Of a stretch of DNA of 64,000 nucleotides, positions 43,091-53,560 are shown piece after piece; the first letter of the stretch is position 1, and every line of letters begins with the position of its first letter. Below the pieces are notes generated by a model that was given only the letters and a program-made list of their open reading frames with translations, was not told the DNA's origin and ran no database searches. The stretch lies in the NCBI GenBank assembly GCA_904066235.2, contig CAJFCV020000004.1, positions 248,001-312,000 on the forward strand, in the 5' to 3' direction. This DNA comes from Bursaphelenchus xylophilus (taxonomy: Eukaryota > Nematoda > Chromadorea > Rhabditida > Aphelenchoididae). A program made the position numbers and the translations under genes.

Positions 43091-43560
43091 TCCGGGAAAA
43101 GTGAGCAGACAAAGGAACTGGGTGAATAGTGCAAAAAAATGCCTCAATATTTCCCCATTTCAGAGGTTAATAGACCAGTCATGTTACAGGGAGGGCCGAG
43201 ATATTCACCTTTTTTTGACGAGAGAGTGCCAGAGATTCGGAGAGCAGCCAGAGAGAAAAAAAAACACTTTTTGGCCATATCTTTGCCAGTTGCGTGCGGA
43301 AAAACTTGATTTTTTGTAGAAACATTATTCTCTACAGTAAAAATTGCTATGAAACTTTTCATGATGAAATTCGCAGAAAAGCGCCAAATTTTTGCCAACT
43401 TTTGACCTAAAAATCTCGGTTGTTTTCACAAGGCACTAGCCGTAAAAGCTGCCATATGTCTTAGAAAAGTATATTATGCAAAATTTGGACCGAGTTTCAT
43501 CAAAATCAAAAAAACAAACAAAAAAAACAAAAAATTTAGCCTTGGTCCCCTCTGTTGGAA
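43090..43560. mobile_element. Diverged family B copy
   Basis: GGCCGAGATATTCACC, AAAACACTTTTTGGCCATAT, TTGCGTGCGGAAAAAC, CATTATTCTCTACAG and AAAAATCTCGGTTGTTTT occur in order. Confidence 0.7.
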
Positions 43561-43740
43561 TTTTTGCCAACTTTTGACCTAAAAATCTCGGTCGTTTTTG
43601 CAAGGCACTAGCCGGAAAAGCTGGCATATGTCTTAGAAAAGTTGATTATGCTGAATTTGGGCCGAGTTCCGTAAAAATCAAAAAAAAAAAAAAAAATAAA
43701 AATAAAAATAAAAAATTTTGCCTTGGTCCCCCCTGTCGGA
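43385..43740. repeat. Direct duplication of about 170 bp
   Basis: Two adjacent copies run from GCCAACTTTTGACCTAAAAA through CAAGGCACTAGCCG, CATATGTCTTAGAAAAGT and GCCTTGGTCCCC. They carry different A-rich tracts. The terminal phrase GCCTTGGTCCCCCCTGT also occurs inverted at about 45343 (CAGGGGGGACCAAGGC), suggesting yet another element end. Confidence 0.8.
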
Positions 43741-44559
43741 ATTTTGAAATTATTTTGGCCTATATTTTGGCCCGGAATTTCCCAAAACTTGTCGGCCAAA
43801 GTCAATAGGCATCTTGAACAAAGTAAAGAAGCTTTTGGTCAACATTAAATAATACAGTTTTTTTCATAGCGCCTGTGCCGTATTTCTATTATATCTTTCA
43901 AAACCCACAGTGAAATGATCAGCTGTTAAATTCTAATTTTCGCATCTTCCAGCTGCTTCCAGAAGTGTTCATTCCAATTAACATCATCTTCAAAGTGCAT
44001 GCCAAAAGTCATGGCATTTATCGCGGCTTACAAAATTTCCGGCCGCCCGATTTTTCGGCCGCTTCAAACTTTCGGCCGCGCAAATTTCCGGCCCGCTCTA
44101 ATTAGAAAAGTCGGGGAATTTGCAAAGAATCGTGCAAACCTTGTCATTTCCTCAAATTGGGCAGGAAACACGTCTCCGCGGTTGATTTCTGGTCCCGCGG
44201 TTATTCCCCCACCGGCCTTAATTGGGCTGTGGGATTACGGGCGAAATCCGAAAGAGCGCGGGGAATTATTCGAATTGCGGCGGAAGGAAGTCAAACATAC
44301 GATTGGCCGCCCCGTAATAAGGCCACTGGAAATGAGGGATATTCGCGCTGACATTCGGAATTGGGCCACTTGCAGAGGGCAATCAAAAGTTTGGAATAGC
44401 AAATTACCCGTTGACAATCGGGAAGTATAAAAAATTGAAAAACAAAATAAAAAAGTTGCCCAATCTTGTTTTCATTCGAGAAAGCGAAAAAATGCCTGAT
44501 CTACCTCCGAAAAAAGCAAAATGTATATAATAGAATTTGAGGAGGTTCTGGGCATCCAA
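43741..44559. other. Unassigned, with a GC-rich block at about 44030-44420
   Basis: A run of TTTCCGGCCGC / TTTCGGCCGC units at 44035-44095 begins a GC-richer block with a 143-codon open frame (43999-44430). The frame is driven by the repeat composition and lacks splice or motif support, so no gene is called. Confidence 0.45.
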
Positions 44560-44797
44560 AAAAGATCCAGTGGCAAAACACGTACCATTTTGCATCCGGG
44601 AAGTATCGAAAATGCAGCAAAATACCTCCCTCTCCAAGTGAACAAACTCCGATTTCAAAAGCGCGCCCCTCTTTTTGCAAGGGAGCCCTTCAAAACGAAC
44701 TTTTTATAGTTGAAGAGGGAGGCATTTTGCCACATTTTTTTGATACTCACTGGATGTAAAATGATACGTTTTTTGCCACTAGTCAGGTCCGGCACTG
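44560..44797. mobile_element. Family A element, left terminus lost
   Basis: Begins within the left end (AGATCCAGTGGCAAAACACG) and ends CAGGTCCGGCACTG then TA. The core AGTGAACAAACTCCGATTTC / CGCGCCCCTC is intact. Confidence 0.85.
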
Positions 44798-44871
44798 TAT
44801 ATTATATCCCTCCCACTTGAAAAGTTGAAAGTTTCAGGTATTCAGCGACAAACTCGCCACGCTTCTTTCAA

Positions 44872-45162
44872 ATGTATACAATGTATACATCATCTGCTAT
44901 TTTACGCCCTAATCCGCCAACAAACGAATATGTCATCATCGTGGATGGGAATGATCCACAACCCACAACCCGGACATTCATTAGGCCCACCCACTGTAGT
45001 CTATGGCAAACATCCGAGCGTTCACGCCATATCCGCTATAACGGACGGTTGTTTACGGGTTTATTAATAGCTTCTTTGATGGAAAATTTGAATAGCACTG
45101 TGGAAGATGATGAAGGGATCAAATTTTGTGTGGGAAATCCATATTTGGTTAAATGGGCGTAG
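44872..45162 (+). CDS. Candidate small protein or last exon of an unknown gene (96 aa from ATG)
   Basis: The frame is open from a GTTTCAG acceptor ending at about 44839, through the ATG at 44872, to the TAG at 45162. It gives 96 residues with a mixed, non-repetitive composition (SSAILRPNPPTNEYVIIVDG, TRTFIRPTHC, GRLFTGLLIASLMENLNS, GIKFCVGNPYLVKW). This is more protein-like than the other frames in the block. No upstream exon, poly(A) signal or family was recognised, and the frame sits between a family A and a family B copy. It may be an orphan gene, the end of a decayed gene, or chance. Confidence 0.3.
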   Translation: MYTMYTSSAILRPNPPTNEYVIIVDGNDPQPTTRTFIRPTHCSLWQTSERSRHIRYNGRLFTGLLIASLMENLNSTVEDDEGIKFCVGNPYLVKWA

Positions 45163-45164
45163 CA

Positions 45165-45685
45165 ACAAGGGGAGTAAGTGCTGATTTTGATGAAACTTGG
45201 GGAAGTACTCCAAGTGCAACACAAAGATTTTGATGAAAATTGCCGCAAATTTAGAAAATTTCTTCTAAGGGATATTTGAGATTCCTAGCTCGCGCTTTGC
45301 AGAAACTTTTTAGGCCAAAAATTTTTCAAAATTTCAACAGGGGGGACCAAGGCAAAATTTTTTATTTTTTTTGGCAAAGATTTAGAAATTTTTTGCGAAT
45401 TTTTGCATGAAAAGCAGCATTCCTATTTCTACCGTAGACGGTAATGTTTCCACAAAAAATAAATTTTTTCCGCACAAAACTGGCAAAGTTATGGCCAAAA
45501 AGTTTTTTTTCTGAACCGCTCTCCGCATTTTACGTACTCTCTCGAGTGATCGTTGAATATCTCAGCTGTGCCTGCAAAGCGCGAGCTAAAACGCTCAATA
45601 ATTCATTTGTGGCCTATATGCAATGTGTGTGCAAAATTTCAGAAAAAATCTGATAATCGCATCTACAGAATTTTCCTTACAAAGT
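45165..45685. mobile_element. Family B copy with rearranged left end
   Basis: The left terminus appears twice (CAAGGGGAGTAAGTGCTGAT and GGGGAAGTACTCCAAGTGCA). The core has TTTCTACCGTAGACGGTAAT, TTCCGCACAAAACTGGCAAA and CTGCAAAGCGCGAGCTAAAA. A CAGGGGGGACCAAGGC insertion end lies at about 45343. Confidence 0.75.
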
Positions 45686-46447
45686 AAGCCGCTTACATCA
45701 CAAAAAAAAGAAATTTTTTTCCGCTTTCTAGAATTTGCTTTGCAAAACGTACATAAATAGTAAAAATAGCCGGAAAATTCGGAGATCGTTGGCCCTCCGA
45801 GTCCCTCGGAAAAAAGGAAGTGCAAATGGGGTCAGAATTAATTCCGCTATTTACGAATAATTTGAGTTTCGGCCGGGTTCAGGCCTCGGATTAGGGGAGA
45901 TTTCCACGGCCAAGGAAGCGAGATGGACTGCGGATTACACAGGTCGTAAAGTGCATTGCGCAAAAAAGTCAGGATGCGAGCGACGGCCCAAAAAAAAGTC
46001 TACTTGTGGAGAGCAAGAAATTGCAAAAATCACTTCAGACTTTGCGAACGGACTATTAGGTTTGTATAACAAGTTATGACCATAATTTTCTGAAATTCCA
46101 AAAACTTCGATGATGCTTTTTTCAGAGTTCACTAGCGTACGGGTAGGGCTGCTTCGTTGCTTCGGACCCTGCCAAAATCGGAGCACTTCCGAGTTTTTAG
46201 CAATAGAAAATCTCGGCTATGCCATACGGCTTAGCAATACACCCCAGATGAAACTACGAAAAGCCCTCTATTAGTCTATAGGTATGCTGAACTAAGGAGG
46301 GATCTGACGAGAGCTAAAAGATAATCGACTTCAAACTTTGGCATGAAAATGGTCATAATTTGTTGTCCAACCTAATAGTAACGGATAAAAAGGCTTGATT
46401 TATGGAGTTCATGGACTGTTTCATACAGAAAAACCCAAAAATCCCCT
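45686..46447. other. Gene-poor stretch with a TGCAC-repeat relative
   Basis: 45940-46060 matches inverted parts of 18980-19080 (GTCAGGATGCGAGCGAC, CAAAAATCACTTCAG). The rest is unassigned. Confidence 0.5.
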
Positions 46448-46960
46448 TATCAGACTGTCGGGAAAGTACTGTGGCTTTGTCGCGCATCAAAATCTTGCTG
46501 GTGATTTTGATGATGTTTCCTCAAGAACTTGATTTTTTCCGCAAGTAAAGTTATGGCCAAAAGACATTTTTCTCTTTGACCGCTCTCCACGTTTAGCGTG
46601 CTCTGTCGTCAGCAACGATCGTTGAATATCTCGGCTTCCGTGCAAAGCGGGAGCTAAGATTTTCAGGTATTGAGATACGATATGTTAAGATCATTTGTCT
46701 AAAATGTAAAGAAAATCCGTGAGTCTAGCGTTGAGAAATCTTCGTTTGGTGAGGAACTTCATTTTCGGCCCCTAAATTCTTCTCACAGCGATTTTACTGT
46801 AACTTTTCCACTGTATTTACACGTTTCCCCGCTGATTTCACTCTTGAGACTTACTGTTGATCAAGAGCTAAAACTTTCAGGAATCGATATCTAGTCTATG
46901 GCCGACGTGTCCGAAAAGTTTGAAGAAAATCTGACCGTCGCACATGGGGTACTTCCATTG
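46448..46960. mobile_element. Family C left-end fragment followed by a family B partial copy
   Basis: TATCAGACTGTCGGGAAAGTA at 46448 is a family C end without its partner. 46530-46720 and 46860-46960 carry family B phrases (CTCTTTGACCGCTCTCCACG, GAGCTAAAACTTTCAGGAAT, TGACCGTCGCAC). Confidence 0.65.
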
Positions 46961-47258
46961 TAAAATCGGAGCGTTCGGTGACAATTCGATGAAAATATGA
47001 GCAATCAAAACAGAAAATACAGCTCACAAATCCAATAGAAACGTGATGTACCTCCTGTTTCCCATACTGCTCGCGGCAAAAACTGCTGAGAATTTCCTGC
47101 GGCTCCGCACCGAATAGGGCAAAATACGCCAAAGTACGGCCTATGAAACGGTGTTGAAATGGATGTTATGTACTGTAAATAAAGTGGCCAAACACGTAGT
47201 AATATACGTTTATCCAAGCCAAACAATATTGCGGTAAGCGTAAATGCAAAGCAAAATA

Positions 47259-47507
47259 CAGTGGGGAACTTGATCCAGTGGCAAAAAACGTACCATTCTG
47301 CATCCAGGAAGCATCAAAAAATGTGGCAAGATGCTTCCCTCTCCAAGTGAAAAAAACTCCGATTTCAAAAGCGCGCCCGCTCTTTTTGTGAGGAAGCCCT
47401 TAAAAACGGAGTTTTTTCACTTGGAGAGGGAAGCATTTTGCCACATTTTTAATGCTTCCCGGATGCAAAATGGTATGTTTTTTGCCACTGGATCAGGTTC
47501 CCCGCTG
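47259..47507. mobile_element. Family A element, well preserved (249 bp)
   Basis: CAGTGGGGAACTTGATCCAG to CTGGATCAGGTTCCCCGCTG with TA on both sides (47257-47258, 47508-47509). The two halves are complementary over nearly their full length. Confidence 0.92.
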
Positions 47508-48274
47508 TAGAAATAAACATCTCGGCCTCCAATTTCCGTCGCAGAAATGGTTTGCCGCTTGCGAAAAATGGGACTCGCGCAAGACGCAGTGCAAAAAAAA
47601 CCAAGATTCTTACTGTGCAAAAAACAGTGCAATGTCGCAACAAATTCCCAGGACTTTTCGGCCTCGACTTTATGTATTTCTCCGCTTTAATTGCGGACGT
47701 TTAACAGTCGGCCCAAAACTGCGGCAAAGGCACAGTCGATCCGAAAAGTGCACGTTCTTGGCACACATTCAAAGGCGCCGTAAACAACGATTTTCTCAGC
47801 CAACAAAACGGACACAACTCCCCACCCAAATTGCCCCAATATCCCCCGAATAAAGGGGGGAAATGTCACTCCACGGATGACGCGGAATAAGGCGATTTTC
47901 CAACGGACTTCCGCCCGGTGCCGAGATTTTTTGCATTTCCAATGCGACGTCTGCAGAATCCGGATTCCTTGAACCCGCATGAATTTGATATGTCGGGGGG
48001 TGAGCGAGTTGCAAACAAGGAGTTTTGCGGAAATGTTTAAAGAGCGAAAATGTTAAAAGAACCGCTGAGATCAACCAGAGATTGCCACGGCTTCGGAGCC
48101 GGCTCTTGGCTCCGGCTCTGGCCGCTCGGAAAGAGCCGGAGCCGAAATTTTGGCCGTGGTAATTTCTGATGCCAATCGACCCCATAAAACCGAGTTGTTA
48201 GAAAAATCAAAGCCACGCAATATTTTATGACCTGCAGAGGACATTTTATACAATGAAAAGTTGGCTCATCTAAC
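47508..48274. other. Gene-poor, GC-richer stretch
   Basis: 47570-47660 carries decayed TGCAC-palindrome repeat units. 48078-48165 is a GAGCCGGCTC / CCGGCTCTTG low-complexity, self-complementary tract. Overlapping open frames on both strands (47650-48240) reflect GC content; no gene is supported. Confidence 0.5.
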
Positions 48275-49030
48275 AAAGGAGGTAGCCCAAGTACGACGCT
48301 CAGATTTTCTTTAATTTTTACACAAACGTCGATCATGAACTAAGCAACGATTCCTGGAAGTTTTATCTCGCGCTTTGCAAGTGCCGCCGAGATATTTAGC
48401 TGTCTTTGCCGCCGATAGAGTACTAGAGTACGCTAAATCGGCCAGAGAAAAAACACTTTTTGGCCATAAGTTTGTCAGCTTCGTGCGGAAAAAAATTATT
48501 TTTTGTAGAAACATTAGACTTTACGGTAGAAATAGGTGTGAAACTTTTCGTGTCGAAATTCGGCAAAAAGTGTCAAATTTTTGTCAACTTTTAATCTAAA
48601 AACCTCGGTTGTTTCTGCAAAGCGCGAGCTAGGATTTTCGCATATATTTTTGAAAAAATTCTTCAAAATTTGTGCCAAGTTTCATCAAAATCTGTGATCG
48701 CACTTGGGGTACTTCCCTACTTCCCCTGTAAGAGAGAATACGCGAAACAAAGAGATCGCTGACAGAGAAACACACTTTTAAGCTATACCTTTGCCAGTTT
48801 GGTCCGGAAAAAATGCTTTTTTGTGAAAAGATTACACTCTACAGTAGAACAAAGTATAAAACTTGTCATGCCAAAATTTGCAAAAAAGGCGTAGCATTTT
48901 TTCTTTCGACCTAAAAATCTCGGTTGTTTCCGCAAAGCGCGAGCAAGGAGTCTTGCAAATAGCTCACAAAAAAATTATGTAAATTTGAGCGGAGTTTCAT
49001 CAAGATCTGAGCGCCGAACGTCAAACTGAG
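48275..49030. mobile_element. Family B copy followed by a second right-half copy
   Basis: 48275-48730 is near complete (AGCCCAAGTACGACGCTCAG ... ATCGCACTTGGGGTACTTCC). The right terminus is doubled (ACTTCCCTACTTCCCCTGTA). 48735-49030 then repeats only the second half (AAAAATCTCGGTTGTTTCCG, CAAAGCGCGAGCAAGGAG). Confidence 0.8.
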
Positions 49031-49767
49031 ATAAGCTAAAACATCGCAATTTGCCAAAAAAAGACGCGAAAAAACGGTTTGTCGCGGAAGGAATGGGGAA
49101 TTTTTGGGGCGAGAGAGTACGCTTTTACGTATCTTTTTTCTCTCTTTCTCTGCGAAATCAAGACGAAGTGTAAAAAACCGATAGCGAAGAGTCTATTCCG
49201 GTCACCGGACTCCTCAGTTTGACGTGCGCAGTACCTTGAGGATTTTCTTGTTTTCCCGTTTCTCATGACAACTTTCCCTCCCCCAAAATCTGTTTCTCAT
49301 CTCTCTGACCCCTCCATAAACTCCTTAGCGCCTAAAAATTGCTAAACCCCCAAGGCCGTTGGTGAACGTTATGACCCCGATGATTCGCATTAAGATTATA
49401 AAAATATCCATGATGGAATGCTCTTTTATAAAAATTCCTCATTTGGCTAATGTTTCACGTGAACGGACTCGGAATAAACTATGCAAAAAACTAATCTCAA
49501 AAAAAGTGTTTTTTTATGTCTGGACGCGCTTAATATTCGAATAAACAACCAATTGGATATAATTGCGCCTTAGGGCAGGAAATAAAAATTCTGAAAATTT
49601 TGACTTGTTGCCTTAAAGTGCAATGTACCGTAGGTGCCAAAAAACCTGTCGAGTTTTTATTTTTGCTGTAACTCTGCTCAACGTGGATATATTTTGTGTA
49701 GACAAAAGACATATCATTTTGTAAAGAACTTTTCTTCGTTATATGGCCTACATTTGCTACTGGATTA
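49031..49767. other. Gene-poor stretch
   Basis: About 740 bp. No gene or shared repeat recognised. Confidence 0.4.
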
Positions 49768-50025
49768 GTGACGGACCTGATCTAGCAGCAAAAAACGTAT
49801 CATTTTGCATCCGGGAAGTATCAAAAATGTGCCAAAATGCCTCCCTCTCCAACTATTTTTTAAAATTAAAAAAAAACTCCGTTTTAAAGGCTATCTCACA
49901 AAAAACCGGCGCGCTTTTGAAATCAGTTTTTTTCACTTGGAAAGGGAGGTATTTTGCCACATTTTTTGATACTCCCCGGATGCAGAATGGAACGTTTTTT
50001 GCCACTTGTATCAGGTTCGCTACTG
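49768..50025. mobile_element. Family A element
   Basis: Left GTGACGGACCTGATCTAGC, right TATCAGGTTCGCTACTG followed by TA. The core has GCATCCGGGAAGTATCAAAA and GAGGTATTTTGCCACA. Confidence 0.85.
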
Positions 50026-50327
50026 TACACTAACTTGAAAAAAGAAACACTCAAACTTTTGAATGTAAAATACGTTCATTACAAAGCCAAATCATCGCAT
50101 TTGGTATTGCATTTATTAAATAAAGCCCCACTACACATACTGTTCATCAATGGGAGCCGAAAAAATTAATTTAATAGATCTTTTGATGGCCTCAAATTCG
50201 ACACCCCAAAACATGACGTTTGCGAAAAAATCACTTTTTTCTTTAGCCTAAACAGCAATGCAATGCCGTACACTAGACGATAAATAACTTGCAATCAAAA
50301 TTTTACAACATTTTGTGCCGAGATGTA

Positions 50328-50645
50328 CAGTGAGACACCTGATCCAGTTGCAAAAAAAGTATCACTTTCCTACGGGAGGTATCAAAAATGTGGCAAAATG
50401 CCTCCCTCTTTAACTGAAAAAATTCCGGTTTGAACTGCCCGCCCTTTCCCTTACAAAAAATATGGCAAAATACCTCCCTCTTCAACTATAAAAAGTTCGT
50501 TTTAAAGGGATCCCTTGCAAAAAGAGGGGCGCGCTTTTGAAACCGGAGTTTTCTCACTTGGAGTGGGAGGTATTTTGCTGCGTTTTTGATACTTCCCGGG
50601 TACAGAATGGTGCGTTTTTTGGGCAATGAATCAGGTCCGCCACTG
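50328..50645. mobile_element. Family A element with internal duplication (318 bp)
   Basis: CAGTGAGACACCTGATCCAG to TCAGGTCCGCCACTG, flanked by TA (50326-50327, 50646-50647). The core phrase TATGGCAAAATACCTCCCTC / GTGGCAAAATGCCTCCCTC occurs twice, explaining the extra 70 bp. Confidence 0.85.
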
Positions 50646-51499
50646 TAATTTTACGGCATCCTTTTGACATTCAAGTCCAGGTTTATTAACTTGGAATTGT
50701 CCTCGAAAAATCTCGCTAAAAATCTGCGAATCTACGGCTATCGCGTTGCAGGTGTGGTCGAGATATTCAACATATTCAACGACCTTTGTATACGAACACG
50801 CCAAATGGAAGAGCGGGTTGTTACAAAAAAGCTGTGTTTTCGCCATGCCCCAATACTTCCCGGGGATTTCTAACCCCTTAAATTTGCTCTATTTATCATA
50901 AATTCCCTTCCCTTTTCCCTACTCTCTCATATTTCTCCCCGAAATTTCCCTATGGGCGTTCCTGAATTCCCCACAAATTCGCGATCCCATCAAGAGCGCA
51001 GATACTGACACGTTTACACCGCTTTCTGCTTGTGACTTGTGTGAAGCCTTGGAGTCAACTGACCCTCAAACTTGGTTGTCAAAAACCCTGCAAAACCCGT
51101 GAATTATGACGTCATTCGGCGAGTTGAAGCGTTGGAACAAATTTGATTATAAGCGAGAAAGATAAGATAATAGATCGCTGATCGGGACGGGCAAACAAGT
51201 AAGCATTTTTGTGTCGAAACCCATAGATTTGAGGAGTTAAATTTGTCCTGATAGAGAGACGCTGTGATCCCTTCAAAACGCGAAACCTCCAACATGGATA
51301 AGTGGCCGGCGCTGAATACGCACACAAAATCTTAAGAAAGTTGGAGTGTCCCACCTGAAAGGACTTGTAAGATAATCCGAAGATTGTGCAGACTTGTTTT
51401 GACTAGACTACAGGCACGAACGGATTTCCTGTTTTGTTTTCTGCCACTTATTATGCGCTATGTGCAACTGTTTGTTTATACCGTACTTATCAGCTGAAA
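50646..51499. other. Gene-poor stretch
   Basis: 850 bp. No gene or repeat that I can support. Confidence 0.4.
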
Positions 51500-51940
51500 G
51501 GTGACTTAATTGACACTCAGATTTTGATAAAACTTGGTGCAGATCTAGACAAACTTTCGCTAAGAGATGTACTAAACTCCTAGCTCGCGCTTTGCAGAAA
51601 CGACCGTGATTTTTCGGTCGAAAATCGGCAAAAAGTTGACAGTTTTTTTGCAAATTTTGGCTTGAAAAGTTTTATACCTACATATTGCTGCTGTGGACAG
51701 TAATGTCTCCTCAAAAAAACATTTTTCTGCACAAAACTGGCAAAACCAAAGAGAGTTTTTCTCTGACCACACTCCGCGTTTCGTGTACTCTCTCGGCCGC
51801 AAAGATCGTTGAATATCTCGGAGGCCCCTTCAAGACGCGAGCTTAAACTTTCAGGAATCGATACTTAGTTCATGACCGATTTGCGCGCAAATTTTAAAAA
51901 AGTCTGAGCATCGCACTTGGGGTACTTCCCTTGTAAGCTT
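51500..51940. mobile_element. Family B copy
   Basis: ACACTCAGATTTTGATAAAA, CCTAGCTCGCGCTTTGCAGA, TGCACAAAACTGGCAAAACC, TCTGACCACACTCCGCG and GCATCGCACTTGGGGTACTT occur in family order. Confidence 0.82.
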
Positions 51941-51944
51941 ATTT

Positions 51945-53560
51945 TTGAAAATCGCAGAGTCTCTGATTTCTTGAGTCTTATCAGCATAGCCAAAAAAGTG
52001 TTTTTCCCTGTGACCTGTCTCCGTGTCTGACGTACACTCTCGGCAGCGAAGATCGCTAAATCTCTCCGCGGCACCTGCAGAACGCGAGCTAAATTTTTTA
52101 CTGTGTCATATAAAGGTGGTCACATAAGAATTAAAAGTTTTGTTTTCTCAAATCGCGATTTTCGGTGCACAAAAAAGTCGACGCCCAAATCGAAAAATTG
52201 GCGTCGACTTAATTTTTTCAGCGCCGAATTCCGAAATGCGGTGCTGACTTAAGAACTTAAGTCTTCGGTGCAGACTTAAGACTTTATGCACTGATTTCGA
52301 AAAACTGCACGCAAAATTTAAAAAAAAAATCTGAGCGTCGCACTGCAGGATGAGCCAAGTCTTTCTCCTTGGATGGTCAACTCTTCCTCTCAAAATTCTT
52401 TTTTGTCAAGATTAATATGAATTTCTTTATGTTTCAATCTACATACATCGACAGGACAATAACTCCAAAAGTAAGTTAAATTACCCCTCTTTCTATATAT
52501 GCAACGATTTTTTGCATTACATAAGTTTATCCTTGTGCATTTAGCCATTGTTGTAGGTATACAAATTTAGCTGAATTCTGTTTGTTCTTGCGATTCCATG
52601 AACGAAATTTGAAAGTCTTCCCCACAAAAGAACCGGTGTCGAGCCTTCTTGGTGCCAGAATTGTTTCAGCATGAAAGGACTTACAGTTTTTTTGTTGATT
52701 CGATTTTCGATATTACACTAGGTACTTTTGTAAGTTTAAGGCCAGATTAGGTCACGTTTTACGTCATGTAAGGTCTAAATGGCCAATAAAACTTTATTTT
52801 AGCACATAACGTCGTAACAGTGATTTCCCCCCTTTTATTGTCGTTTTTGATTTTTTTTCAGATTTTAGGTATGGAACAATTTTGATGTATCCGCGGCCAT
52901 AGATGCGTATTAATACTTCGCAAACCATATTTAAAAGGTCCCTGGTCGATCTAAAAAATGTTTAGAACAAAATGAGAGGTATTTGAGACTTTTTTAGATC
53001 CACGTTGTACTGGATCACTTAGACCCTAAGACATCTCAAACCCGGGTTTGAAAGAATATTTATGTTGGGGACGGTTTAGTAATGGCTCAGCTTTGTAGTT
53101 TTCCGGGTTTAAACTTCAAAAACATTATATTTTGCCTGCAACTTGATAAAAGTACCTAGTGTAATATCGAAAATCGAATCAACAAAAAAACTGTAAGTCC
53201 TTTCATGCTGAAACAATTCCGGCTCCAAGAAGGCTCGACGCCGGTTCTTTTGTGGGGAGACTCTCAAATTTCGTTCATGGAATCGCAAGAACGAACCGCA
53301 TTCAGCTAAATTTATATACCTACTACAATGTCTAAATACGCAAGGATAAACTTATGTAATGCAAAAAAATGTTGCAGAGTCAGAAAGAGGGATAATTTAG
53401 CTTACTTATGGGGTTATTGTCCTGTCGAAATATGCAGATTAAAACACAACAAAGTTTATATTAATCTTGACAAAAAAGAATTTTGAGAGGAAGAGTTGAC
53501 CATTCAAGGAGAAAGACTTGGCTCATCCTGCAGTGCGTCGCACTTGGGACATCTTCCTTG
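51945..53560. mobile_element. Family B copy split by a 1.2-kb inserted foldback
   Basis: 51945-52340 is the family B body, ending ATCTGAGCGTCG. Its last bases CACTTGGGACATCTTCC resume at 53541. The insertion lies between. Confidence 0.8.
52341..53535. mobile_element. 1.2-kb TIR element inserted in family B, arms of about 400 bp
   Basis: The termini CACTGCAGGATGAGCC and GGCTCATCCTGCAGTG are exact inverted repeats, and complementarity continues for about 400 bp (AAGTCTTTCTCCTTG, ATGAAAGGACTTACAG, ATTCGATTTTCGATATTACA). CGTCG (52336-52340 and 53536-53540) flanks it, extendable to CGTCGCAC if CAC is counted in the duplication. No transposase frame is seen in the 380-bp middle. Confidence 0.88.

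Noticed and set aside
43999..44430. 143-codon frame as a gene
   Set aside because: Starts in a GGCCGC repeat run; the open state is explained by composition, with no splice support.
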